The notes beneath the pieces were generated by a model that was not told the DNA's origin, searched no databases, and saw nothing but the letters and a program-made list of their open reading frames with translations. Shown here one piece after another: positions 44,680-57,279 of a stretch of 64,000 nucleotides of DNA. Within the stretch, counting starts at the first letter, position 1. The number at the start of each line of letters is the position of its first letter. This DNA comes from Rallus limicola. Its lineage: Eukaryota; Chordata; Aves; Gruiformes; Rallidae. Position numbers and translations under genes: made by a program. The DNA lies in NCBI GenBank assembly GCA_022605955.1, contig JAKCOZ010000001.1, positions 73,848,520-73,912,519 on the forward strand, given 5' to 3'.

Positions 44680-47600
44680 TTATGCTCCAGTGTGACCCAC
44701 ATCACTGGAGCACTCAAGCAGTGCACCTCTGCATAAGCACCCCATCCTCACTGCTCTCCTTTTAAGACACACAGATGATCTGCCTTTCCCTTGGTCAACT
44801 GGGAAAGCTTGTGGCAAACCTGGGAACCAAGCCTTAGCTACAGATTAGTATTACTGGGACATCTGTATTCCTCTTCACATGCAGGGTTTCTGTGCCTAGA
44901 TTTTGGCAACTGGCATTTCCCTGGTTTAAAGCTACTGAATGAATCCAGTAGCATCACTCATGGAGGTGACTGTGACATTTGTGTGCACGCATGCATCATT
45001 TTCTCCATTCTCATTGCACTGAAGTCTCTGGCAGTGCTCAGAGATGACAAAGACCGAGTGATCATAAGGGTTGAACAAGTTGGTGCAGCAGTGAGGAGGT
45101 CACTTTGGGTCAGAGCTGAAGTACATTAAGGTGACAGTCAGCAATAAACCTGCTTACAACCACTCTCTTTTTGGGGAAAATGGACATAACTGATTTCAAG
45201 AGCAACAACCACCACCACCACCACCCCAATTTAGAACCAATTCTTCCTCATCTTGTTTATCGAAGCAGATCTGTTTACTTTTGAAATGAAAGAAATGTCT
45301 TCAAATTTTCCAACGAGAAAGAAACTAAAGGGGGCTCAGTTCACAAAATCTGTTCAAATCTCAAGCAGAATGCACAAGATCGCAGCTCCAGAGAGAAAAT
45401 ACCTTTAACATGGAGCAAATACATGAGACTGAACCTTATAAAAAGGTCTGCATGGCAAAGTAGGAGAGCCCAGGCTTCAAATTCTTCACTTTTATGCACC
45501 TCTGACAGCAAAATGACTGTGTTGGAATAAGTGAGGTTTTTTTAAATCTGTTTTATTAATTCATTTGGCTTATAGCACTGAGAGGAAATCATCCCATCAC
45601 AAAATCTGCCAAAAGGTTCAGTTATTATTAGCCTCTAAGATGCAAGCTAATTGCTTTCTGTGTTTTTCACCAAAACCAGCTGAGATCCCGAGGTTCACAA
45701 AAAGGATACTGCACATGCTCAGAAATTTGCCTGTCCTGAAGATTTTTAATTACACATTTGACATTAGTGTTCCCCAGTGTAAAACTGCATTATTGGGTAG
45801 CTTTGCATCTTACAGAGGCTTCGGCGAGTGTGTAGCTCTGCCTACATCAATAACCTTCCTGAAGTTAAAGGGACTATTCAGATACATAAACCAACACGTG
45901 AACTTGCTGAGCTTTTTTCAAAATCAGAGCCACGGCCTGTATCAGAGCCAACACTGTAGAGCTTGTCACAACCGCTTAAATTAAATTTATTTTAACAGCA
46001 ATATATTTAACACAAATTTTATGAGGAAATCATTTGCTCTCTCATCTTCTCTACGAGATTATCCAAACAGATATCCAAGGACTGTAGTATAGCACAACCT
46101 ATTAAGTTTTATGTATCTCCTCCTTCCTTCAAGTTAGTTCAAGCCTAGAAATACTCCAAAACAAGGGGTGTGACTTGACACTCTTCACTCGAGTAACTCG
46201 CTGGTGCCATCATAATTTCTTGAGACAACAACATCTCTATGCCACACATTTTGAAACAGGTACTCTCTGCTCCATTTTATTCTGGAAGCAGGAGGAGAGA
46301 GAACAATGCTCAACACTAGGTCAAGGGCTGGAGGTTAGCAAGTTGAATGTGGTCAGAGCACGACTAAAGAAGCACCAGAGCAGGTTCAATTGAGAGGCAC
46401 TGCTCTAAGTGACAGCTATTTGTTTCCCCAAGAAGAACTAGTATAAATGGATTAATCCTAATCAATTCCTTTTACTCTGGTAGTTTGCCTCTTACAAACA
46501 CTTGTTGATAAAGAGTTGAAACTAGCTATATAAGTATATAGTACCTAGTAGCAGTAACACAAGACAGAAAAATGATGCAACTAATTTTTCTGGGGAAAAG
46601 CCCAGCACTCCTTCCATTCATACACTTCATCCAGGTGACGTCCTCCATGATGCTGAGAACTCTGCGTTGTTCCTCAGCATACAGACCTGTGCAGTCAGGC
46701 TACGTGTTCGCTCAAGCAACAGAGAGAAATGAGCGATGCACAGCAGGACTAACTGGAAGCAGTCACACTACAAAATTAACAGTATAGAGATCTGTTGCCC
46801 TATGTGACAGGCCAAATCACTAAAATGCAAGTCTTGCCAATGCTCCTCTGTTTGCAAATGAATTCTTACTCCAGCCACAGCAGTTCACGCAAACCCAAGG
46901 AGCATGTTTTGCTGCCTGGTTCAGAAGACAGCCCCTCCTTCCTCTTTATATCATGAGACAGAGTAACACTATAAAGGTACTGATATCAGGACAGCGTGCT
47001 GCATTCTCCCACAGCACAGACAGACCTGAGTTTCATCTATGGTTTCATATTGCCCATATCAACCTCCTAGGTTTCAAAGAGCTAGATGACAAATTTGCAA
47101 GAACTGTCCCTCTTGAAAAAATAGTGCAAGTTGCACTAGAGATGAGCAAATGCCACTGCCAAATGAGAGAAGTCCAGATTTCAGGCTGACACATGCTTTC
47201 ACCTTCCTTTCTCTCCCTCAAAAAGCTGATTTCAAACCAGCACATTGCCATTAAAAGTCTGTTTTGACAAATATACTTTTAACAGAAATATTTATTTCCT
47301 GACAGTTCTGCTTATGAAGCACTGCCATACGCTTCCTTCAGCTACATATGGTCCTAGACCTAAGTGCAGTCTTCAGTTTCCAGAGCTATCAGTGCCCACC
47401 ACCTTGCCCTCTTGAATGGAGGGCTGAACATACATATTAGCACCATGAGCTACCTAATACATGCTGTTTATGTCTTAAATGTATGGGGTATGTAGAGTAC
47501 TGCATAACTCCAGTGACTTGTTCAGGAGCTTAATCTTAGCCTGTGTCTCATTTTTATAGGGCTGCTGAAACTTAAAAAAAAACCACCAAAGAAACACTTA

Positions 47601-50600
47601 CAAGCACGGGGAGAGACTATTAAAGGCAGAGGTCTCTCATATAAGCACAACATGTGATCGGATAATATTGTCTGGATTAGCAGCTTTATAACCTAGCCAA
47701 GCCCCAGGGCTACAATTATCTGGTTGCATTAAACTGAAATCACCTGCAAAACCTCACAGTGAATGAGCCCTTGGAAGTGTCTAATCTGCTGGTTCACACT
47801 TGCAAGTGAAAGCAAAATTCAGTGATGGCAAAGAGATGAACAAACATCACAGCGCGAGATTTTCCAACTAATGGTTCTAATTTTGCTTCAAAAGGAAGGT
47901 ATTTCCACTGCTTGTGGCAAATACTTTCCAAAGATAACATAATAATAATAAAAAAATAAGAATATAGAAGTCACAGTAATAGCTGCTGCCTATTTGCACC
48001 TGCATAAAACTTTTCATTTTATAGTTTTGATGTACAAAATTAGTGAGGCCTGTTCTATGGCTATAGGAGGAACCAGATAGATACACACTCCTCTGATTCT
48101 CTTGACCCCAACTCTGTCAATAATTTGGAGGCTGTCAAATTATGCTGTGATTTTAAAGAGAGATACCTTCCAAAATAAGTTACTTGTTAATGCTTCCATC
48201 ACCTCCTCCTGGTCCTTCACAAGGTGCCACAGAAACAGTTACTCGACACGCGTTTATCGATGTGGAACCCGAGGCTTTTACTCCACAACACTACTACAGC
48301 CTTGCAGTCTATCAAACCCAGAACAGTCACTTTAAAGTCTCTGACCGGCTCTCACTTCAGGCACTCACTTCTGCGTATCTGCAGGTCCTTTCAACAACAC
48401 AACTGGACATGACTATCACATACCACCAGTTGTTGTACATTGGGATTTACCAGGAGTTTTTCCTGGAAAAAAAACCCCAAACTATTAGTTGATGGATGGA
48501 TTTACACTCCGGTTACAAAGAGGTGGAGGAAGCCACAGATAAGAAGATCAACATTGCTTGGTCCTGCAGGTTGCCTAGAAGACTGAGGTTACTGTGCCCA
48601 CGCAAATCACCTGGGAAATGTAAAGAGTGTCCTATATTTTAGGATAACATACAGACAGCAAGCCACCTCTCAACCCTCTGCCTATATATGAGCAAAAGAA
48701 GCTTATTTTTAAAAAAAGGGGTTTTTACATAAATGTAAAATCATCAATAAAGCCATGTAGATGGACACCATCAGGTAGGCCTTATCAATCAGGTAAAGGA
48801 GAGTCATGTGGTTTTGCTACAGTTTGTTCATCATAGTACAAGAAGCTCTGTTAAAGAGCCAAGAGGTAGTCAACAATTACAAAGAATGTGACATTTGAAG
48901 AACTACTCAGGTACTACTGTGTAGGAGTTAATGGTACTATTTTTACTGGTGATCTCTGCAAAACTTCAGCTCTTCTAGGCTGGAATATGCAACTAGGAAG
49001 AAACTTTTAACTAAATTAATTTTCATGCAAAGTTTAGAGACAATCTGGAAGATGTTCTTTAAAACTAACAATGAAATTTGAAATAACTTAAACTGAACTA
49101 ATTGATTTTGGATTTTATCCACGTTGGAATCTATTTTCTGATATAGTGGTAGGGAGAAATGTTTAATGTGGGTATGACTGGTAAATGCTACTACACTTTT
49201 ATACTAAAACTTTTTTTTGTTGTTGTTGAAAATTAATTTCTTGCCTGAAAAGGATTAAAATCATTTCCCTTTAAAGAAGGTTTCACTAGATTGCTGCTCT
49301 ATCTACACTACACCATCCAGTTGTGAATTTATGTCATGACTTGCAAAGCTTTTCAAGGCACTACTAAATGTGCTTTGAACAGATGGGGAAAGGTAATGCA
49401 TGCCATTTTGTCAGCACAGACACACGCTGATTCTGACGCAAAAAATGACATAGTAGTATATTGATTTTACATACATTTCCATATGCTTAAATAGCTTTAG
49501 ACTGTATGTTAGTGAAGCATTTATTTTAGGATAACAACACCATTTAAACTTAGGTTTTTTCCCATTTATCTTCTTGTTATCAGAATCCATATTTCATTCC
49601 AGATATAGCTGGTCGGGTATGAAGAAAACAAAGAGATAAAAAGTAAGTCAATCAACCTACCCATCATCCAACATAATGTATTGGCTAAACAGATAATTTC
49701 TAAACCATTCAAGACTTCAAGAATGCAGGCCTTCATAACTGCCCAGATGATATGCTGGCTACTCCATCCCACCTCACATCTTCCTCACAGTCTTTAGGGT
49801 GCAGAGACCGGCTTTCCTCAAGTTCACATATTCAGACTCCATTTCTTACTCCCCAAATGAGCATTCCTGTTTCCTCACACTGGCCATTTGTTACCTCAGT
49901 AAAACAGAAAAAGGAAATCTGTAATTTATTCTCCCCTGAAAGGTTTAATGCCTGCCCACAGAAGGGGATGCCTGAAGCAAATAACAGGCACCTGTCACCG
50001 CAGGGAAGAGCCATGCTCCTGCTGCTGCAACAAGTTCCATCAGAACTATTTGTATGCACGTGCCCAATTTTACCAAAAGCAATAGTGTTGTCCTCTGCTT
50101 CTGTCTGGCACTTACTCAATTTTATTTCTCTTCCAGAGTTCAGTACTATTCATTCCTTTTTGCACTCTGCATTTCTGACCTGAACTTTAGGAGGAAAATA
50201 ACATATCTCATCTAGACTAAAAAAGAACAGTTCAGTTTAGGTCAAGCTTAGACAGCCAGAGCCTCAGCTAACTCTGTGGCTCAGATGCAGTCCAAGCTAT
50301 AGCCCAGCTGGATACGGATGCAGCAACAGCATTATCCTGCTTAAAACCCAGAAGAGTGACGCAGGCAGATGCACCAACTAGTTCTAGCTAAGCTCACCCA
50401 AACCATTATTCCCCAGCCACCACCAGAGAGAGAAATGTAGCAGAAACACATGAGCCAGTGGGTTCAGCCTAGCAAAGAACTCCATGGGTTAAACCTGGTT
50501 AATTTTGTCCAAGTTACTACTGGATACAAACATCTGAAATACCAAATTTCTTATAACCTGAAAGCTGAGCTTTCCATCAAGACAGTGGGAAGAATATTTT

Positions 50601-52090
50601 TAATGAAAGCAAAACAACTTATTTTTTTCTCTCAGCTTGGGGACAGCTGAGCCATTTTGGCTGAAAAAATCTTTTAAATTTATTTTTTTTAAATGTCTGA
50701 GGCAAACACCCAAAATGGAAAATATCAGCCAAAGCTGAAATCATTTGGCAAGATATAAACAGCTGAAAAGAGTTTTAGGATGGAAAGCATCAAGCAATCT
50801 TTAACACAGACATAACTTCCCATACCTCCTACTGCTTATTTCCCCATGTTCCTGCAATAGTTAGGAGCAGTGGTCTCCCCACCAGCACTCGTAGTGCAGA
50901 AGCAGTTCTCAGCTTATGAGGCAGGTTTCACCCCCAGAGCTCCCTCCTATACCTGGTCAGAAGCTTCAGTGGCATCGTAAGTCAAAGAGATGTACAGAAG
51001 TCAGCAACAACTTCACATCTATGACCATAAATAAAATTACAGGAAATTAATGAAGGTCATATGCTATCAACATCCATATTATGTTATTTCCAGGCACAAG
51101 TTCTTGAATAGCCATTAATACATGAAGAGTTTTAGAATGCCTTTTAACAGAACATTTACAAAGTTACATAAAACACTGCAGAGAATAAACCATCATCCAT
51201 CTGGTAAAGAGGAGTCCGGTGGAGAAAGACCAATTCTGGGGCTTGGTGATCTTTCTTCAAACCACCTGACCTCAGACACTGTTAAAAAGGGGCTTCTGAA
51301 CTTTTATCAGACACAAGTCAATATAGTGAAGCCCTCAGCACAAACTACCCAGCAACAGCAGCCAAACGTGAACCTCAGGGTTAGGCTTCAGCCTCCCAAA
51401 TCCCACCTTTATTTGCAACACATATATACACCTATTACAGGTGTTGGGTACAGACTGTGTTTCATTTTTACAAGTAATAGTTTGCCTTGAGCAAGTGTAG
51501 CTTACAATCATTGGAGGAAAAAATTTTCTTTGGTGAATTAAAATCATGAGGTTATTTCACTAGAAACGCAAAGAAGCACAAAGCCAGAAAGATTAACAAG
51601 TAAATATTTTCTAACTCAGTGACATGAAAGCTCAAGACCTTTATAAATACCAAATTAGATTTCAGAAGCTTGCATGGTTGAGCTTTGAGCAGAGAAATAT
51701 TTTGGGGTGCAAGCCAAACACTCTGGGTCAAGTAAAAAAAAAAAAAAAATTAAAAAAAAGTTGACCATAACCTGAGGCCTTGGCTCCAGCCAAGTGCCTG
51801 TTGTTATGAAAGCAAGGTGCTCCACACGATCTAATCATAGCACTAAACCTTGTTACAAGCCCTTTTACAGCTCCAATATCTGGGTTACATGGAAACACGC
51901 TGGAGAGCCTCCTTGTACTATGAAATAAATGTCATTCTGACTGGCATCCTCTCTTCCAGCGAGTAATTTCCCTCTGCTGATAAATCGATACAGCAAAAAC
52001 AAATGAGAGCGCACAATGGGCACATTGAGGATTACATTTTTATTCATTTCAGAGCCCCTGCAGCAGAGTTTTTTAAACACAATAGCAGAA
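44680..52090. other. Non-coding stretch, no gene seen
   Basis: Frames of 139 codons (45565-45984, non-AUG start), 143 codons (49752-50183) and 122 codons (51122-51490) show no domain and have coding-neutral composition. An (ACC)n run is at 45205-45226 and an A-rich run at 51727-51758. The part 51860-52080 (TGATAAATCGATACAGC, TTTTATTCATTTCAG) looks like constrained non-coding DNA. Confidence 0.5.
45205..45226. repeat. (ACC)n microsatellite
   Basis: AACAACCACCACCACCACC continues to CCACCCC; about six ACC units are visible directly. Confidence 0.85.
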
Positions 52091-52138
52091 AATGATGCAC
52101 TTGAGCTGAGGGGAGAAAAAGGAGAGAGTGCCTTAGAC

Positions 52139-52200
52139 AGGAAGGGAGAAGGAAAAGAGCAAGAAAGGAAGAGAAGAAAGAAAAGGGAGGGGGAAGAAAA
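52139..52200 (+). repeat. Polypurine tract
   Basis: About 62 nt consist of A and G with a single C (about 52160). Mirror-like GGAAG/GAAGG stretches could support triplex (H-DNA) structure. Confidence 0.75.
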
Positions 52201-52204
52201 ATAA

Positions 52205-53230
52205 CCTCAGCATTCAGAACACAACTCTAGATTTTAAAATGTCTTAAGTTCGTGCTGGCTTTGTGTTCAGTGAGCATTTAGTTTGACTCATTTCTAAGTT
52301 CCTACTATTTGTTACAGCAACAATAATTTGCCTCTCCCCCGCCCCCACTTCCCTTTTTAAATTTTGATACTAACTATCCCATGTTTTGCTTCAAGGAGTT
52401 CTTCTCACCCCATCAGTCACAGCAGCTGTACTCATACAAACAGGGCAGCACCAGCACTGCCCATATTTGTAAGGTCTTATACCAAAACGGTTGTGTCAAA
52501 AGGCAGACAGTGATGTTTTGCTGTGTTTTCTTACAGTTACATCTAAAAGCTCAGGGAACTAATCCAGCATCAAGTGGGGTCAGCAGATATATTTTCAGCA
52601 ACCTGTAGCAGGTTCCGGCTCAGCTCCAAAGTAAACAAGACCCAGCCTGGTTGCCTTTAATTATACACATGGGCCTCAAACTTAACATCCCAGTCTTCCC
52701 TATTTATGCAACAGAAATGAACAGAGCAAACCTTCTTCCCTCAGGGCATTCAGCCAAAAAGGGTGCAGCCATGGATTTACTGAGGTGCAAGCCCAAAGGC
52801 AGGAGCCCAAGGTGTCAAGAAACTGCTTGGCAAGCCCAGATCTAATGAGAAAGTGCAAGGCACATCAGGATGTCAATAGCATTGGTGAAGGGCTCAGACT
52901 TCAGGCAGTCACCCACTGTCAGCAACAAGTCAGGCCAAGAGCTCCAGTAACCTCGGCATGTCTTCAGGAGACATGAAACCAGGACAACCAAGGAGCTTGG
53001 GGCAAGACACCATACATTGCAGCATAACTCTGAGTTGAGGATAGCCCACGCCAAGGGCAGGAAGTCCAGAGTGTGTGCAGTCCTTGTCCCTGAAGAGGGG
53101 CTACCAGCAAAGGCACACAGGGCTTTCGTTTCATCACTACACATCCAGAAGGAACAGGACCAAGGTTACAAAACATTGCACATTTACTGCCACGTGACCA
53201 CTGGTTTGTGGCCACTTTCAGCAGTGCCAC
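52205..53230. other. Non-coding stretch, GC-richer right half
   Basis: The part 52740-53230 has higher GC and overlapping open frames on both strands (52842-53144 minus, 53017-53262 plus). A good acceptor (CCTTCTTCCCTCAG) ends near 52745 and a donor CTCAAG|GTGAGGA lies at 53258 on the plus strand. No protein is recognised. It may be an unrecognised old repeat or a non-coding RNA exon. Confidence 0.35.
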
Positions 53231-53345
53231 GGTCTATGTTTGAACCAACAACCTCAAGGTGAGGAGCTGTTGTATCTCATTACGAGTTCCCCATGCCTCA
53301 TTAAATTTGCATTTATTTGGTTCGCACTATTCGTGGTTCCTACAA
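53231..53345. promoter_or_regulatory. Possible conserved element with POU octamer and tRNA-SINE-like relic
   Basis: ATTTGCAT, the exact complement of the octamer ATGCAAAT, lies at 53305-53312 inside CATTAAATTTGCATTTATTT. Just to its left the minus strand reads CCTTGAGGTTGTTGGTTCAAAC, which resembles the T-arm and B box of a tRNA or tRNA-derived SINE. The combination suggests a regulatory element partly derived from an old SINE. Both function and SINE origin are inferred. Confidence 0.28.
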
Positions 53346-53439
53346 TGACCAGCTAGAAATTACACAGAAATGTGCCTTTTTTCTTCCTTTTCACATTCTC
53401 CCCCTCCCCCCACCCTTTTTTTTTTTAAACCAAAAGGCT

Positions 53440-53840
53440 GTAACACAACAGCAACATAATGCAAAGTGAAATCCTTTTACAACCCTGGGAAGGCCAAGAT
53501 GTGTGCCCAATAAATGTAAGCAGACATGATATCCTTTATAATCACAGCAAGATGAAGATGTGAACTGAATAAATGCTTTAAAAACATCATAGATTCTATT
53601 AGATGCAAAAGATTGAAGCGTTAGGCACCTTTTAGCTCAACTTTCATTTAATTTACTGCTTGCTGTACTGTAGTCTAAAGGGAGTGAAAAAATCCTCTCT
53701 CTAATTTTTTTTTCCTTTTCATGAGCTGACCAAGGAGATGAAATCTGGGTACTTTAATTACCATTCAGAGCCAAAGGCCTGGCCTTTGATATGGAAATCC
53801 CACTTCAACTCCAGCTTGCTGCTGCCTTTCCCTGTCCCCT
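53440..53840. promoter_or_regulatory. Possible conserved non-coding element
   Basis: This stretch of about 400 bp combines AT-hook-like and homeodomain motifs (TTTAATTACC near 53753, ATTTAATTTACTGC near 53646) with GC-containing blocks (AAAGGCCTGGCCTTTGATATGG). AAAGGCCTGGCCTTT is a near-perfect palindrome around 53771-53787. Low repeat content favours constraint, but no alignment was possible. Confidence 0.3.
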
Positions 53841-53942
53841 TCTCCTTCCAATCTCCCAACATGAATTTTAAGTAGTCTTGTCAACACCTGACCGTGAAAG
53901 CTAACAGAAGCCTGTGCTGCTAAGTTAGTGCTGTTGCTATTA

Positions 53943-53963
53943 TTTTAATTTTTTTCCTTTTTT

Positions 53964-54001
<38 letters not shown>

Positions 54002-54004
54002 TTT
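53943..54004 (+). repeat. Long T tract, interrupted
   Basis: Sixty-two bases, nearly all T, are broken by single or paired C residues and an initial AA. The uninterrupted run at the right end is 22 T or longer. It abuts a G-rich stretch (TTGGGGTGAGGGGGTGG). Confidence 0.9.
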
Positions 54005-54169
54005 GGGGTGAGGGGGTGGATGAGGGGGAGCATAAGGCAGGAGAGGGCAGGTTAGAAACCAGCCAAACTTATGCGACTAGATTTCAGCACCTTCTCATTC
54101 CTGTCCGCACACGGTACGGCCCGGCTGCGTGCAGCAGCTCATATTAAAGGGTAAAAGAAAGAAGAAGCA

Positions 54170-54190
54170 GGGGGGGGGGGGGGGGGGGGG
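54170..54190 (+). repeat. G21 homopolymer
   Basis: Twenty-one consecutive G bases are read between GAAGAAGCA and AGGAACGG. Runs this long are rare in vertebrates, form quadruplexes and are prone to sequencing-length error. Confidence 0.9.
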
Positions 54191-54199
54191 AGGAACGGA

Positions 54200-54460
54200 T
54201 GAAAGCTGTCATGTACAGTTACCCTGTTATTGTCATCTGCCTGCTGCATGACTCCCAGCTTTGCTATAATTATTAATTGCACTTGTCAACTGTCATTAAT
54301 TCCTCTTTAGCATCCCTGTCTTGGAGTAATTAGACAGAACAGCCTCACTGCACTCATTGTTTTGAGAGGCCCCTGAAAGAGCCCAACGGGCTCTGTGAAG
54401 AGACAACCATCATTAATACAATAGAGCACCTCAGCATTAACCCTTTCCAAGGTGCAGATA
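54200..54460. promoter_or_regulatory. Homeodomain-site cluster, strong enhancer candidate
   Basis: Core sites are TAATTA at 54267-54272, TTAATTG at 54273-54279, CATTAATT at 54294-54301 and TAATTA at 54327-54332 (in GAGTAATTAGAC), with further ATTAAT near 54412 and CATTAACC near 54434. Four sites fall in 66 bp. The first two overlap as TAATTATTA, a dimer-type arrangement. The sequence contains no simple repeat and has a GC-mixed context, as in deeply conserved developmental enhancers. Function is inferred. Confidence 0.4.
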
Positions 54461-56840
54461 TCAGAAACCATCGTCTCTCTCCTGGCTCACAACTTCCAGT
54501 GGCTGGACCCCCATTTCCCTTTTCCTTCTGAGGACTTCCACCCCATAACTGAGGTACAGATGTAGGCTTCAGGTGCTTCGGCCTGAGGCACCCCACCTGA
54601 GATGCTGCTGCAAGGAGGCCTAATTTTCCACAGCAATCCCCAGCTGTCAGTCAACACATTATATTGTGCCCAACTCTGAAGAAGGCATCACAAAACACTG
54701 GACTGTTGATAAAATTAAAGTCTTTGCATTTTATTTTTTCATTACAGTTTATGGAGGTTCAGCAAAATAGCAGCTGCAGTATGTCAGCATTTGATGCTCA
54801 CTCCCCCCCACCCCCATACTTGAGAAAAGGGATGCAGAGCTCTCGTTCTGACTGCAGTTGCCAAGAACCCGGTAAAAGACCCCAAAGCCCAGCTTTGCTA
54901 TCACCACACTCATCCTAGCCCCCCATGGGACACCCCCCAATACACTTCCCCTGACCATATTACGCACTACAGCCGTACTGAAGCTCTCGGTTCAAGCCCA
55001 GACATCTCCACCACTTACACAGGTACGAGTGATGACTACAGTCCGCCTTACACTTGGCATTTACTTGGTGGCTGCACAGATGACGCGTGGCAGGGAGTAA
55101 GGTTCTGCCTAGTTTGGAAGGCTAGAAAGCACAACAGCTCATGAATGTGGAAAAGGTACAGGAAGAGTGCATAACTATGGGTCTGTGAGCAAGGGACAAA
55201 GCAACCACGTAGGACAAGACTATTTCTATCACCAGTCTTGAGAACAAAACTGCACTTTCCACTGGAAACAGTCCCTGCTCCCCCAGCAGCAGCTTACAGG
55301 GAAGTGTTCACTTTTAACTTCGTTTCACTCTGGCACTTTATATGGTTTTAAAAACCAAGAAGGAGCTAGAGCAACCTGTTGCTGCAACAGGGAAAGCATC
55401 TCTGCAGTTCTACTTTGTTTAGTGGTTAGGTTTACCTCTGCAGCTAATCCACCCGCTCATCTTTTTACTTGTAACACTGAAATTCAAAGTTCTTATAGAA
55501 AAAAGGGAAAACAATTAGACAATAGTCAGACTGTTTTACTGATGCCTGGGGACACTCCAAGAAGCTCCAAAACCTCTCTGGGGCCTTGGGAATTAAAAAA
55601 ACCCCTATACAATATTCACATTAGGCAAGCAGTTTTGCCAAACCTGGTTACATCAACTAACATCTTCAGCAACAGTATTCCTCAAATGATTTATTTTAAA
55701 TAAAACTACATATTCTGGTTTAAAATTGAAGCCTAGAATACTGAAAATAAAAAGAAATTTTCTTCTGCCTGATAGTTGAACTGCAACAAGAGAACACTGT
55801 GAAAAGATCCCCCCCACCCCCCATTAAATTTTGCCTTTTCAATGATTACTCCACTGAGACCATCAAAGCTAAAAATTAATGAAGCAAATATACTCTGAAT
55901 CCGGGCTTCAAAGTCATAAAACGTTGAAGAATTTTACTCAGAGCTTCACCTTCTTTGGATCTGGCTAAGTAGCTTGTGATTTACTGAAATAACAGAAAGC
56001 TTTGTATAGAGGCATGTGGAAGATATTTATAGTACATATAGAACCAGAAAAATCTTTCATAAGCATATGCATCAGATTTTTGGCACTGTGCACCCTGCAT
56101 CAGAAATAAGAATTTGGCCATAGATCTGATCGGCAAACCCTCCTTCGCCTTTCTCTATTGTGGCTACAGTCAACCAATGCAAAAATTAGAGTGCTGCTTT
56201 TTTCAAAACAGGGCCCAGCTCAGCTGCACATTAAGTATCATCACTGATTAAATCCCTTCTGCATTTTTTAAAGATGGATTTCAGCGTTCCACCAAACTGG
56301 CCCCGTCTTTTATAACAAGTCTGTTGGCAGCCAAATCTTACTGTTGCCTTATTAGTGAGAAGGTCTGTTAAACCATCTTTAAATTGCACACAAAGCAAAA
56401 CTGTATCTAAAGGCCAGCTTTAACACAGTAGATCCATATTTTTACAAGTTCCCAAATGGCTGGTGATACTAGTTCCTCAGGTAAATAAATAAATACAACT
56501 TGGTTATCCTTTGCTAACGCCAGATGTTGAACTCACCTTCTTACATGAGTATGCCGATCGCTGTCAATGAAAGTGCCTTAGGATAAAGCTGGCTGAACTC
56601 ACTGATGATTTCAGGTCTTCAGCGTGATATGCTGAGACATTTCTGGGATTCAGCCAGAAGCCACAGCATTGGCTCAGGTTATTTCAAGAAGGTGAAAAAC
56701 AATAGGTGGTTAACAGCCATTTCTGTGTGAATTCACACGCTTTCTGCAGTGAACTTCTGTCACCATTATTTTGATGCACGGTTGGGAAGTTCTGCCAATT
56801 TAAAAGTGCAACTCAGAAGGGCTCTTTATCAAACGGATTC
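54461..56840. other. Non-coding stretch with one MIR-like relic
   Basis: No gene is recognised. The MIR-like piece at 54970-55050 is listed separately. A minus-strand donor GAAG|GTGAGTTC near 56536 has no convincing acceptor. Homopolymer C runs occur at 54804-54814 and 55810-55822. Confidence 0.5.
54970..55050 (+). repeat. MIR-like SINE fragment (tRNA-related part)
   Basis: CTCTCGGTTCAAGCCCAGAC followed by TCCACCACTTACACAGG and GAGTGATGAC resembles the MIR B-box region and start of the core (GGGTTCGAATCCCGGC, TCTGCCACTTACTAGC, TGTGTGACC) in plus orientation. Confidence 0.42.
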
Positions 56841-56849
56841 AGCTGCAAA

Positions 56850-57180
56850 TCCATGCATTCCTCTGACCCTTAATGCCTGACCCCTGTAAACGGATATTAC
56901 TGAGTCATCCCGAGCCCACCTTTCTTCTCTCTCCCCCCCCCCAGAGATGACACTAGTTAAAGCAATTAACAAGACTAAAGCATGTACAACGTGTACACAA
57001 CCTTAAAAACACACCAATATCATTAGAGATAATAAATTCTCTGTTCCGCAGTCTCTCCAATGAAGAGTGTTCAAGTGATGATTAACCAACAAGCTAAGTG
57101 TTCAGCTGCGATCTCAGCCCATTTTGAACGGTTTCTGCCCATGGCAAACTGAAGCAGCAGATTAAGAAAAAACCCTCCTG
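56850..57180. promoter_or_regulatory. Possible conserved non-coding element
   Basis: The stretch holds GACTAAAGC, AGCAATTAACAAG, a palindrome-like GTACAACGTGTACAC, GATGATTAACC and TTTGAACGG in unique sequence between simple repeats. It looks constrained compared with the neighbouring AT-rich DNA. No motif cluster is strong enough to suggest a factor class beyond homeodomains. Confidence 0.25.
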
Positions 57181-57242
57181 AATGGATTAAAAACCCAGTT
57201 AAATGACCATCTTTAAGGTCATTACAGCAATAAGTAATATCC

Positions 57243-57279
57243 ATATATACATATATATATATTATATATTTATATATAA
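57243..57279. repeat. (AT)n-rich microsatellite
   Basis: ATATATACATATATATATATT and the following TATATATTTATATATAAA are directly visible; the array is imperfect with C and T interruptions. Confidence 0.85.

Noticed and set aside
45565..45984. 139-codon plus-strand ORF
   Set aside because: The frame begins with TTG, composition matches AT-rich non-coding DNA and no motif is present.
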